Part shown: positions 30,453-42,210 of the stretch, piece by piece
How the letters are laid out: each line of letters opens with the position of its first letter
How positions within the stretch are numbered: position 1 is the stretch's first letter
Assembly: GCA_030248065.1 (NCBI GenBank)
Contig: JASAMV010007184.1
Span: forward strand, 1-64,000
Reading direction: 5' to 3'
DNA from: Rhynchonema sp. JSB1_4
Taxonomy: Eukaryota > Nematoda > Chromadorea > Monhysterida > Xyalidae
Length of the DNA stretch: 64,000 nt
Made by a program: the position numbers and the translations under genes
The notes under the pieces: generated by a model
The model's database searches: none
What the model saw: only the letters and a program-made list of their open reading frames with translations
Told to the model about the DNA's origin: nothing

Positions 30453-33391
30453 ATGATGCAACATCAGCAGCCCCCACAATTCCCATCGTATGATAAACAG
30501 GCACTGAAGAATTACGCTGCTATGTCGGCTATGTATTGGCCTGGATTCGACTACAGCACTGTGGCTGCTGCCACTCAGGTACACACATACATCGGACCCC
30601 AACCGAAACTTTATCAAGCCAGATGGTCGGCTTTGTCCTGATCGGACCGGATTTGGTCACGTGTCTTTTTTGTCAAGCATTATTGTCCACGCAGGTCAAA
30701 ATTAGCGGCATCAGTAAATTTCGAGATTACACAGAAAAGCACGTGGCCAAGCGAAGCCCGAACAGGACCACCAAGTTTGATATTCGGTCATGGTGCCTTC
30801 ATGCTGCACTCGGACGTTTCAGGCAAAGTAATATGAAACATCGAGCAATCAATAATCACTTTCAGCTGTCCTCTCTTGCCAGTCAACAATTCAGCAACAA
30901 CGCACAGGCACAGTATGCCACAGCTACACAACAACAACAACAATATGCAACAACGCAGAGCGATCCACAACAACAGCAACAACAGAGCCAGAGCACGAAC
31001 AGCAGTTTTGAAGCTCAGGTTGGACTTCTTACCTTTTATTTCATGATTTGAGCGAACACTAAAACACGAGTTGGTCTCCATTTTCGTTCTGTTTTCACAA
31101 ACGAACGTGCATCAAGTCATCGTCAGTGTGACTGCACCAGTTGGTCACGTAACCCCAGACGTGTAAACTGATTTTGTGCTCACCTAAAACGTCATTGCTC
31201 ATGCAGACGCACAGAGTATCGTCGGTACTCATATTGCACAGCTGGGCCCGGTGGTTGCCCGTTTCGCCCTGTCTTCCCAGACAGGTGGTGCACTAGAACA
31301 TCGTCCATATATTAGACGAACCATGTATTATGATCCACAAACCTGATTCATGTTCGTTTGTTTTCCTTGTCGGACGCAGTTCGGTTTTCTCGGTTTTCTC
31401 AAACAGCTCAACCCCTGATTCATGAAGGTGACTCTGACCGTGATTCAGGCATCAACATCGTCATCGAGTCCATCAGCGAATGGCAGTGCCGGCAGTGGCG
31501 CAGACCTGAAGATCGACCACGGCAGTCCGAACACTCCGACTATCGGGGGTGTGTCACCCACTATGCCCATACAGGCACTCACTGCCTCTGGCACACATCC
31601 GTTTGGTGAGATTGGAATTGGCTTGATTGGCTTAATCGATTAACGTGAAGCCATTCGTTTGGGCATGTGGACTTATTTACATGATGCAGTAGAGCCCACA
31701 TCTTTTATGCAACGCCAAATGTGACCGGTGTCAAACTTGGTGATGGGTTGGTTGCCCCCCACACCACAGTAGCACCAACCAGCGTGATGATACATAGCTG
31801 TCTTGGAACAACTTTTACATACGCGCTGGTCGAAACTGATCGCGTCAGCAAATCTCGATGTACCTACATATCCTTGTTGGAAAAAGTCAGATGACCAAAG
31901 CAAGAAAGTTTGACACACAATGTTCCGTCATGACATCCCTTGATGTTTCAGGCACCACAGGCACAAGTCCTACGATGGTGAGTACCCCAGGCCAGACTGC
32001 AGCAACAGCGTTCGGTGCATTCAGCACACCAACATCGGCTCAGCTGATGCAGCAACATAGTGCGGCCAAGAAGAAGGCAAACCCGGTGCCCACGCATATG
32101 AAGGTGAGGTACTTTTAGGACACACTCTGGTCCAAAAACTGTATGGGCGGTATCGAACTTGGTGATGGGCACTGTCCGCTTTCGTCTTTGTCTCGTTACT
32201 TCTGTGATAGATAACAGGTGCGACTACAGTATTTTCTCCTTCAACGTTGTACTTTAATATTTTTTGGGGAAAAATTTTTTTCTTTTAGGGTTTTTTCTCA
32301 AACGAGAGACTTTTTTTTTCTTCTATGCATGTTTTTTTTTTTTTTTTTTTTTGGGTGTAGTAAGTAAACAGGGGTCCAAAAAACTACTGGAAAACGACAC
32401 ATAAAACAACGAGGCGACGTCTATTGATTCGTTCTTTTTTTTTTTTTTTCTTAATTTCAAACAGCAAGGACAAAGGCATACAGTACGTTGGTTGACATTA
32501 GCAGCTTAATGCTGCAGCAAATCTTGATTGTATCCGTGATACGGAAAAGCTCACATGACGAAGACAGAACCGGATTGAACAGATGATCATACTATAAAGC
32601 TCGGGGTTGTCTGAATTCATCACTTCACCAAAACCAGATCGGTTTTCTTTACTAATGCGACAAGTGGTTCATCGTCCCCACAGACGAATGCATTAAGTTC
32701 CGTAATGTTTCACAGGACGATGCATACTGGGAGCGTCGCAAGCGCAACAACGATTCGGCACGTCGATCACGTGAGGCACGCAGACAGAAGGAGGACCAGA
32801 TCGCCATGCGTGTGGTCTACTTGGAACAGGTGGGTTTGACAAGCATGCTGCACTTCCCTGGGACAATTTCTTGGAGAGAATGGAGAGAAAAGGCACATAT
32901 TTTGTCAGTGTCATACTTGGTGATCTATTCGGTTCGCAGGTGTTGCCTTGTCTCAAGCATATTCAGCGATACACTGATGAAAATAATTTCGATCAGCGTA
33001 GGAGTTCTTTACTAGCTCTCATGGGACATTACACTGGTACAAACAGTAGCATCAAACATGAAAAGAGTAACGTGACAAAGAGAAGATCGGATACCTGGTA
33101 ATGAGATAATAACCAACTTCGATACCACCTTGACTCAAAATTTTATTCTTCATTTTTTATCTAACTCCGAGTCCAAACCGATAAGAGCACATTGACGACT
33201 GGCCGGCTTTAAACCAGGACCGAATCAATGTCAATATCAATGTGATATCAATGCCGTAAAATGAATACAAATTGCCTGTTCAGGAAAACCTACAACTTCG
33301 TACTGAGGTGTCGATGTTACGTGCGGAATGCGAAAAAATGCGAATTCTACTCTACAACAGCGGTGCAATGCAGCAAACACAGCAGCAATAA
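30453..33391 (+). CDS. bZIP transcription factor, CES-2/PAR (HLF/TEF) type
   Basis: Six exons (30453-30578, 30866-31018, 31449-31605, 31952-32103, 32716-32829, 33284-33391) join in phase to about 269 residues. The N-terminal half is low complexity: Gln-rich (QQQQQ), then Ser/Gly/Thr/Pro-rich, as in transactivation regions. The C-terminus is a bZIP starting DDAYWERRKRNND. The basic region NNDSARRSREARR fits the NNxxAxxSRxxRR pattern of PAR/CES-2/E4BP4 proteins. A leucine zipper follows (LEQENLQLRTEVSMLRAECE). It should bind DNA as a dimer in the nucleus. The invariant Asn and Arg are present. The exon carrying the start has an acceptor at 30424, and its frame stays open upstream of the ATG, so an upstream coding exon is possible. 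The protein ends 13 residues after the zipper, typical of this family. Confidence 0.85.
31092..31150 (+). repeat. Dispersed 60-bp repeat S1 in bZIP intron
   Basis: It begins TTTTCACAAACGAACGTGCA and continues GTCATCGTCAGTGTGACTGC to TTGGTCACGTA. A partial copy follows at 31271-31305 (GACAGGTGGTGCACTAG, then ATCGTCC). Confidence 0.55.
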
Positions 33392-35377
33392 TAAGATTGT
33401 TATCCATATTTTTTGTGAATTCGTTGATTTTTATTGTACAGTTAAATGTAGCTTGTGCTGTAAGTCTTTGACACTGCTGAATTATTTGCTTGTTGTCATG
33501 TATTGTTGTCGTTATGTATATCGAAATCCAATGTGCCGGTATTTTTCTGACTAAAATTTTGTGGCATTGTGGGGTATAGGAGGCTCAGGTACGTACGTTG
33601 TGGCGCTGTTTTTTATTTTATTGGCTCTCATCATGATTTTACGATTACTAGGTCTGTAACTATTTTATCTGATACGAGTATTCAATTCACAATCATGCAC
33701 CTCACAAATCCCATTGGTCTTTCAAGTGTGTGCATACCATATCGATGCGTTTTCAAACGTTTTCTCCCACGGTAAATAAATTTACTTTCATTCAGAATTT
33801 GTTTCTGGAAATTCCGTCTTACGTCAGGTATAGTAGGTATAGTCCAGCTAGTCATTTGAGTTGATTCAGATATCAAGTGCATTGTGCACTAAGCTAAGTT
33901 TATTCATGCAAAATTATATAAAAACGAAGTAAATATAATCTGGATGAACTCCTGTTGATGGATTTTTTTGTACTGCTAAACTTGTTGTGCTTTCTCCTGA
34001 TTATTATGTTCACCAATCAAAATTTACTTCTCGCATGCTTGATTGCTTGGTTGTGTCAATTTTGGTGCTCCGTATGTATTTTGAACTGTTCTGGAAATAA
34101 ATGTCTTGCTTGAAGTGTTGGGTTGAGTGTGTTTTCACCATGATGAAAGAAAGCTACTAAATACAAATAGGTATAGCTATAATAGCCGCCAACGTTGGTG
34201 TTTACGGTATTCACCATAAAATCTCTCAACGGTGAATTGTTTTTGTTGCGTATGTTGTTCATCTCAAAAAGATTCACAACAACAATAAACTGGCAATCGG
34301 TTCTGGAGCACATCCAGAAAAACGTCAGGAGCCTCCGTATGAAAATTTTCTGAATTCTGGATTCAGTATTCTGAATTAGTGAATACATTGCTAAATCCCT
34401 TACTTTGGTCTGTTTTCCTGACGGGACAAACAAAAATATTCATCGCATAAGTTTTTTCCATTTCGTCCTACGCAGTATCGGTACACCGGGTCTCTGCGCT
34501 TATCACCGAAAAGCGCCATTTTGTAGCACGAGTTATTACGTTAACAACTTGTGCTGACGCACAGTCAGAGTCAGAGCCATTTTTGTAAAAATTCTGCTCC
34601 AAACAGTTTTGATGTAGTTCTGTGGCCCTAAAATACGCTTGATATATGACGAGTGATATGACGCTCGGTACTTTGAAAGGTACACACAGTGCGAGGCAGG
34701 GTTGGAAAGTTCATCAAACAAATCACATGGTTGTTGTGACTTGTATTATACGTTGTACACGTTGAGAACAGCCGTCAGAAACGTAGAGCGCTGAAAAAGC
34801 GACCACAACTCAGCAAAGAGTAACGTTGCCCAAAAAAGGTGGGATCAGCTAATGAACCCCACCCAGTGGCGGTGCTGAGATATCAGCGTAGGGGGCGAAT
34901 TTGAAAGGACTTTCTATATCTGCTGTTCCATTTTTTAAACGCGTAGTATATCTCACTTAGTGCTTGCTTCAATTTTCGTTGTCTTGAGCAAAAATCAATG
35001 TAAGGCAAAAAAGGTGTCAGTTTGCATCTACAACCAGTGTTCGAACCGGATCCCGATCAGCGTGAACCAAGACCACGTAGACCCCGAAAGAAAGTGAGAA
35101 AGTGGAGTGTCCGATGCGCGTGTATCGAAAAGTAGGAACCTGTGAAGTGGGCGAAGTTCTGAAGCCAGAGTGCGCACCTAAATTGTTCCCAGCCCCGCCC
35201 CAGGCTGCAACGCCATCAACGCCTCTCTCCAAAAAGCACAGCCTCGATCCTACCGAAGATAACGATGTTTCAGTACTTAATTTGTCGTTAACCTGCCACC
35301 ACTCTATATGAGTGAATATTGTTCATGTGGCCGGGGTGAACCGTACGTGGTCCCTTTTCATTTCAGTTCCGACGTTA

Positions 35378-37746
35378 ATGGCAAGCATAGTGAGTGGGAG
35401 TATGCATCGTAACAACAGCAAGGACAACATTCACAAGCGAAAATTGGTCATTGTAGGTGACGGGGATTGTGGTAAGACGGCGTTACTGATTCGATTCTGT
35501 CGTGATGAATTTCGGACGGCCTACATGCCCACCGTGTTCGACACGTATGTGGCCAGTTTGGAATTGAGCAAAAACGAGGTGGGACATTTATTGGGACATG
35601 CGGTCATTTTCATTCTGTAACTGACGACTTTTCTGCATTTACGCATGAAATCAGGTCGTATTTTTCTGAAGCATTCACACTTACGATAACCTGTTGCATC
35701 GCTCGTCTGTGAAAGTAGGACGAAACGGGCCAAAATCAGGTTGCACAACTTATATTATTTGTCAATTGGCAACCTCTAGTTCTCGCGAATAAAGTGACGC
35801 GCTGCCATAAAGTTGGTGTCTGTAAAGTTCCCAGCATTTTGATCACCATTCGATGTCCTTGAGCATGATTGCACGCCTGATCCATGCGCCAGTCTAAACT
35901 GAGCCAACCACTTTCTCCCAAGGGTTGATTCCAATATGATGCTTGTTTACACGTTGCAGCAAGTCGAATTGTCGTTGTGGGACACCGCTGGCCAGGAGGA
36001 GTACGACGCACTACGACCACTCAGCTATCCGAATGCTCACATTGTGTTGATTGCGTTCTCGATCAACGACAGCAACACGTTGGAGAATGTCAGGGAGAGA
36101 TGGGTGCAGGAGGTGAACACGGGGGACCGTCTGCTTGTGAGATTTTTCTGTTCTGAGGCCCATGTCTGTTGTCCGGAATCGGCGTTGTGCAAAGATAAAG
36201 AAAAAGTTCTAGTTCAACTCGAGTCACCGGACCTGGGCTTGGAACTGAAACGTCACGGAATAGATAGATACTGTCGGCTGTGAACATGTTTAATATTATC
36301 AAATCCGACTCTCTTTGTATAGTGTTTTGATATCATGCACTGTTTGAGCATCAGTTGCATATGTGGATGAGTCGGCGGTATCCAGCTTGGTGATTGGATC
36401 GGATTGAATCGAAGTGGTCTGGTGAACTGATTAAGACAGGATCGAATGCAATGTAAGCCAGGCCAATCCCTATTCAATCGGATCCGATCACTAAATCGGA
36501 TACCAGTCAAGAATCCAGAATCGACATCCTAACTATCCATTGACTTCGCCCAACCCCTTCCAGCTGCACCAATACTGCTCGAATGTGCCATACCTGCTGG
36601 TGGGCTGTAAGAAGGATCTTCGCAACAACGTGCCCCATTCGCAAATGGTCACGTTGGATGATGGTAGGGCAACGGCCAAGGAGATTGGATCGTACAGGAA
36701 TATTTACATGGAATGCTCGGCCAAATCGGGAGAGGTCAGTGACAATTTGGCTCACCAAACCATTGGATCCAATAACGGTCTTGCGTTAGTCACATGACTT
36801 TTCGTATTCTGTACATTTCAAGATCTATAGTGATGATATTAATTTATATAATACCACCGTAAAAGTTGTTCTCAGAGATCTACGCCTGCAACGAAGAATT
36901 TTGTGCTGCTGAAACTATAAACGCCGGGTACCACCAGGGTTGGGCAAAAAATAAACGACGGCGTTTTTTCTTAAAAAAAACGACGTTTTTTTTAAAAAAA
37001 AACGCCTGGGTCGTTTTTCGTTTTTTTTTAATCCTGAATTTCCTTGATTTTCCCTGATTTTTCAGGGAAAGTACCCTGATTATCAAGGAAAATCAATTTT
37101 TTGTCCCATTTTTTTCAAAAAATTTTCGACCAATTTTTACTTTGTCGAGATACGTCGATATACGGAGTTTGACTTTCAGTGATGACCCCGGCCAAAGTTG
37201 GTCCCATGATGCGGGTCTGATATGGGATCTTAGCAGCTCGCTAGAAAAGGGTTGAAACCCGTTTATTTTGCCTCAGAACACATAGAATTACTTCATTTAA
37301 CCACGTTTTCTTCCCAACATGAGCGTTTTCCAATTTTCTTGGGGGCATATTTTGGTCATCTGGGCGTTTTAAAAAAAACGTTTTTTTAAAAAAAAACATT
37401 TTTAAAAAAAAACGATTTTTTGGAAAAAAACGTTTTTTGCCCAACCCTGGGTACCACACACGACTGCATAAATCTCAAATACATCCCAACAGAAAAAGTC
37501 AGATGAAAAAAGTCAAGCTCGCGTGATTTGGACCTCAGCTCACCAGTTTGATATCGGCATTGTGTTTACTTGGGCGAAAGTCCAATTGATGCCGTAATAA
37601 CATGGATGGTCCAAAGTTAGTCATTTTAGTACAACAGCCATTCTGTGCAGGGTGTGCGCGACGTGTTCGAGGCCGCGGCACGCATCGCACTGAAGAAGGG
37701 CGGGGCACCGTCTGGCACCACAACATGTCCGTGTGTGATTCTGTGA
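35378..37746 (+). CDS. Divergent Rho-family GTPase (RhoA paralogue)
   Basis: Four exons (35378-35578, 35960-36112, 36564-36734, 37651-37746), all phase 0, give 206 residues. There is a 14-residue N-terminal extension before [14 protein letters not shown]. Switch I is [10 protein letters not shown] and switch [18 protein letters not shown], with the catalytic Gln kept. The base motif is CKKD instead of NKKD, a change also seen in Rnd proteins and fungal Rho1. The SAK motif is ECSAKSGE and the CAAX box CVIL. The P-loop Ala15 of RhoA is Asp; this site matches Ras Gly13. The Rho insert between DLR and the following GR is 8 residues shorter than in RhoA. Introns match the RhoA positions (the first shifted by one codon). 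The ATG lies 11 bp after an acceptor at 35366, so a non-coding 5' exon is expected. It is not a Rnd protein, because Gly12 and Gln61 equivalents remain. Confidence 0.93.
36377..36504. repeat. Inverted-repeat element with GGTATC..TTGGTGAT ends
   Basis: The left end GGTATCCAGCTTGGTGATTG, followed by GATCGGATTGAAT, is mirrored on the right by ATTCAATCGGATCCGATCAC and ending GGATACC. It sits in intron 2 of the divergent Rho gene, 60 bp before exon 3. Confidence 0.6.
36935..37449. mobile_element. hAT-like MITE in the divergent Rho gene
   Basis: The ends CAGGGTTGGGCAAAAAA and TTTTTTGCCCAACCCTG (one base uneven) are inverted, and a perfect 8-bp duplication GGTACCAC flanks the element (36927-36934, 37450-37457). 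Each end region alternates AACG with runs of A or T. CAGGGTTGGGCAAA is a classic hAT-type terminus. No ORF. It lies in intron 3. Confidence 0.9.
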
Positions 37747-37889
37747 TATTAGAATTTCGGCAGCGGCCTTTCTGACTGGTGATGTTTCACCAGGCACTGC
37801 CTTGTTCGGTGACCAACCAGATATCGGGACTTCATTTTGTACTTCTATCACTAAATATCGATGTAAAAAATATGGTCGTCAACCTGGTG

Positions 37890-37895
37890 CAATAA
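37890..37895 (+). terminator. Candidate polyadenylation signal AATAAA
   Basis: AATAAA lies 144 bp after the stop codon of the divergent Rho gene, the first such hexamer downstream. Confidence 0.4.
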
Positions 37896-39202
37896 AGAAA
37901 CAAAGAGACTGACGTTTTTTGATAAATTGCAGGCCCGTATCCTTCGAAGAAAACCTCTACATAATGCGACCAGCCCAGAAACGGTATGGGGGCTGAATCA
38001 GCGGTTTCTTCCAACCAGTATAACGTAGATCATTATTGCGACATAACCTTACCGTAACCATGTTCCATCTGAGCTACAATATTATTTTTTCGTCCATTTG
38101 TTCACTTTCTTGTCAGTCTGTCCCTGTTTGTGCATTCACATCAGGGCACAAGCCCATTCCATTCACAAAACAAACACGAAATCGAAATACGGTGCCACAC
38201 ATGTCGACTCAACCACTCACTCGAAGAGCACCCATTTATACTCGCAGCAACTCGTTTTTCGCTATTTTTATGCAAAAAAGTAACTGCTGGTCGGGTACTA
38301 TAAATACGGATGTCGCGAAAATTTTTCTGGGACTTCAATTTCAATTTTCTTTGGATCGCATCCATTGATAAAGTTTCTGAATGAGACAAACGCTCTCCTT
38401 TAAATATCAGGGACAAAAATGTCCCGGATACAATCAGATGTTGTGATGTGATATGCAAATGTTCCGGTCTCTGTGGTTCGATACATTGGTTACTTTCTTC
38501 GAACCAGAGAAAATTGAGGGGCCACTCTAGTCCACCGCATGACAGTGCTGCAGCCAGAAGATAATTTGGGGGCCTGTCCGCCACGTGTTGGCGCCTGCTT
38601 GTAACCCAAAACCGATGCGCTAAAAGAAGTGTGCATGCCAAAATGGCGGAAAATTCGATTGGCGGGTAAGCCACAGCGTTTTGGATACAAGCACAGACGA
38701 AATGTTGGCCCACGCACGGTACTTTCTTGGGATTCGAATCCACCACTACCAACTCATGGGGGTAGAAATGGTTGGATGATAGATCATATAGATTTGTGGT
38801 ACATTTGATTGCCTGATTCAAAAAGGGTAGTCACAGAGTTTTTAAAAATTTTTAGAAATGAAACGGCGTTTCTGCTGGAAGTATTATATCACCCCAACTG
38901 AAACATCACGACGAAGGGATATTCGACACTTCAACAGATCCGTTCAGCGCTGCCATCATATTGACGGGTTTCTCAGGTTCATTAGCTGCGTGCCTGGTCA
39001 TGTGGCTGAAGCGACTGACAACACAAAACAGATACGGTATAGGTATACCATTTCGGAAGCACATTCAGGCTAATCTGCGACAAGAAATAAGCTGTTCCTC
39101 AGAACTATACTAAACCTGAAGTCCAAATTATCGTGAAAAAATCCGACTTTTAGAAAAAATTTGTGTCCCCTATAATGTGATCAAAATCAACATGCAGCGA
39201 AT

Positions 39203-39343
39203 GTTCACGAACTTCGATTGATATTCAAGCGATGAGCTACACACGCACAATACAGCTGCTCGTACGCAAAGTGTTGGTATAAACTGTTGGACCTTGTTGG
39301 GGTCCATCACTAGGCTGATTCAATATCTCACAAGTTCGTGAAC
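39203..39343. repeat. 141-bp inverted-repeat element
   Basis: GTTCACGAACTT and AAGTTCGTGAAC are perfect 12-bp ends, with looser mirror symmetry inside (GATATTCAA / TTCAATATC). Confidence 0.5.
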
Positions 39344-40770
39344 CCACCAACCCCTTTTCATGTTAGTTCGGCCTCTGTTGCCTCAAAATGGCGTAGCGCG
39401 GGAGCATATCTTGAAGCGGGAAGAAAAGTAATCGACAGCTTCCCTCGTGCACGCGCGTGTGAGTGCACCAACCACATGTAGCCATCCCAAAATTCGATCT
39501 ATATTTCGGCAAAAGAGTGGCAACAACCCATATCAGATGGTATGGTAACCCTACAATATACCAACAACCATGAACCATCCTATTGTGTATTCAATTCATG
39601 CGCTAGCCGAAAAATAACAACCTCAGAAAGTCGCGCGCGCACACGCATACAAAACGTTTGTTTCCAGATCTTGAAAGGGAATTATGCTATTTCTTGCACA
39701 TTCCCATAACTTTAGGATTACGTCCTTTACTAGTCAGGCAACAAGTGGTCAAGAAATATTCCGGACTCAGTCGCAACTTGGCATAACAACCAAAAACTTT
39801 CGGAGAGGGCGCAAAGGCGTCGTTTATTCTGGTTTGGGCGCGCGCGTGGGGAAAACTAAAGATCACGCGCGTCAAGCGGCATGGTGGCACGAACAAAACA
39901 ACGGTCAAAGACGTTTTAGGCCCATGCTTGCAGCTTCGCAACCAAAGTTTTGACTCCATTGAGCGAGGGCGGACTTCGGTCCATTGTATTTATGTGGGTC
40001 CAGCCAGCTGATGCTACAAACGGGCAGGTCCAGCCACAGTTGTTCCCACTGGAGTGGTTATGAGACAAGCAAGAAGCGCTCTATAGTCAGTAAGAACCAA
40101 AACCATCTTTTGTTGTTTTCTGTGCCATCGCACCCGTGAGCTCACACAAGTATATGTCATGCGTGTACAAAAACAACTCTATATCGGGGATCCATAAAGT
40201 CCGTTACTGTTGCCATAGATCATCTCATGTCGGACAAAAGATTGCCTGATTTGCAAAGCGAACTGAAAGCAGTACCATGGTTACTGTACAACAGTACACC
40301 GGCGCCCTCTTATGAACAACAGTAAGTTGCAACCTTGCAAGAACAGGGTAGCATTCACAAACTTGAGACAATTGCTGGCAATATTTTCTGCCAGTCAAGT
40401 AGCAGTAGTTAGTCATTCATGCGGCCGAGTGCATCTATTGTTAGGATGGGACTAACTTTGATTCTCAAAAACGCCTGCGCCAGGGCGCATTTACACGCGT
40501 GTTCTGTTGCTGCTGCGGCTTCGTCTTTTTGGGATTCTACCGCCAGCTCGTACGTTTTGCAGGACATTGGCAGTGCCTTCTGTATAAGAGGCAAGAAGTT
40601 TTCCAGTTTATCGGTTTTCTTTTTGTTGCCTTCGTCTATTCCTTACCCATCTTAATAAAGCACAGTTATAAAATGCACAAAAAGTACAACTTGTATGCTG
40701 AATGGTGGGCCTTGTCATGCCATGAAACTCAGGCACAATGTAACACGCAGGTATACCTATTGAATTTAGC

Positions 40771-41104
40771 AGGAGTTTTCCGGTTACAGCCCACGAATAG
40801 AGTCCCGGTGGAACTCCATTATGAAAACGTTCCAGATGGAGCCCTATGGGGCTCTATTCGAAATTTTGTCGTTCGGGATTGTCAAGCTTGCGTGTAACCA
40901 TCCTTCTCAAGAATTTTTGTTAAAAAACAGTCAGGTTTGGACAGATTTGGAAATTTTTGAGCATATATTTACATGCGGCTCTATCCGGTGGATGGATCGA
41001 ATACTGTCCCATGGGGCTGTATTCGGGAATAAAAATAATTTTCAAAATCCCATTTCCCACATGCTACTGAATAGAGCCCTAGAGGCTGTAACCTGAAAAC
41101 TCCG
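40771..41104. repeat. 334-bp inverted-repeat element
   Basis: The left end GGAGTTTTCCGGTTACAGCC is mirrored on the right by GGCTGTAACCTGAAAACTCC. GAATAGAGTCCC/AATAGAGCCC and GGGGCTCTATTCG/GGGGCTGTATTCG recur inside, so it contains degenerate internal repeats too. Confidence 0.6.
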
Positions 41105-41659
41105 ACAGCTACATATACGTTACCTTACCTGTGCCTTGAATCAGTACACGGACCAAATTGGCAGCTTTGGCTTGGCTGTTGAAAGATAAGAAAAAGTAAC
41201 CCTCAAATCGCGTGTCGCTAATCATCACGCTTGTGTGTGTGTGTTGTCCGGGGCAGCAAGTTCCCGACATTAGGTCTTGTTGGGGCCTGAATTTGACGGA
41301 TTTCACGATGAGCTGAATTGGGCCCCTATACCTGACAATTCTAATTGTCATCAGGTCCGGCTTTTCATGAGCCGACAAACAGATTCACAAAGAGAATAAT
41401 TCTGAAAGATGTGCTCATCGGCGAAAGCGCATGATTCGTGAAGGCAAGATTTATATAGGCTGCCCTGCCTCTGATGTTGTTACAAATGACAGGCACAGCT
41501 TTGCTAGCCATGTTGGAGCTCCGAATGTTGTAGTTTTTCATTCATAATTATTTTGGGACCTCGCGTTTTGTTTGTTTTCGCCGTTTTCGTACGTTGTTGT
41601 TCTACTTGCATTAGTTCATTTATGTAGTTGAGTTGTAACATCAGCTGTTGTAAGGTCTG

Positions 41660-42210
41660 GCTTTAAAGGGGGCAACTCATTGCTAAAAGTGCCCTGTTTA
41701 TGGTTTCAGCGTGTAGCTGAGACCCGTGCCATCACAAAGCCACCAAGATTAAGCCGATCGGTTCGGAATCGGCCGAGATCGAAGCGATTGAATCGGGTCG
41801 ACTAGGAACAAAAATAATTTTGGACCAGCTGCATTTTTATTGCAAATCAGGGGAACCTCGTACTCTGGCCATGAAACATTCAGAAAAACGGTCCTTTCTA
41901 TATGAAAACAAAGACACATTTCTTGGTGTACTTGAGGTCAGCCAGCTGACAGCCACGTCACGCAGTGATCATATAAAAACGACTATTTTTCTGAATGTTT
42001 CATGGCCAGAGTACGAGGTTCCCCTGATTTGCAATAAAAATGCAGCTGGTCCAAAATTATTTTTGTTCCTGGTTGGACCGATTCAATCGCTTCAATCTCG
42101 GTCGATTTTCATCCGATTAATTTAATTTTGATGTCATTCTGATCGCGCATATCCCAGCTACAAGCTGAAATCATAAAGAGCACTTTTAGCAATGAGTCCG
42201 CCCCTTTAAG
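41660..42210. repeat. 550-bp fold-back repeat
   Basis: The arms (41660-41905, 41975-42210) pair nearly throughout. Outer landmarks are CTTTAAAGGGGGC with GCCCCTTTAAG and GCAACTCATTGCTAAAAGTG with its counterpart. Inner ones are TTTTGGACCAGCTGCATTTT, GGGGAACCTCGTACTCTGGC and CATGAAACATTCAG. The inner block (about 41816-42060) is more similar than the outer block, so it may be a younger MITE inside an older one. Confidence 0.75.

Noticed and set aside
38725..38745. GGGATTCGAATCC resembling a tRNA T-loop box B
   Set aside because: No T-arm stem, A box or cloverleaf could be built around it.
38141..38821. 226-codon minus-strand frame, the longest unspliced ORF outside genes
   Set aside because: No recognisable family, no domain-like composition and no splice context; may be repeat-derived or chance. 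Not annotated as a gene.
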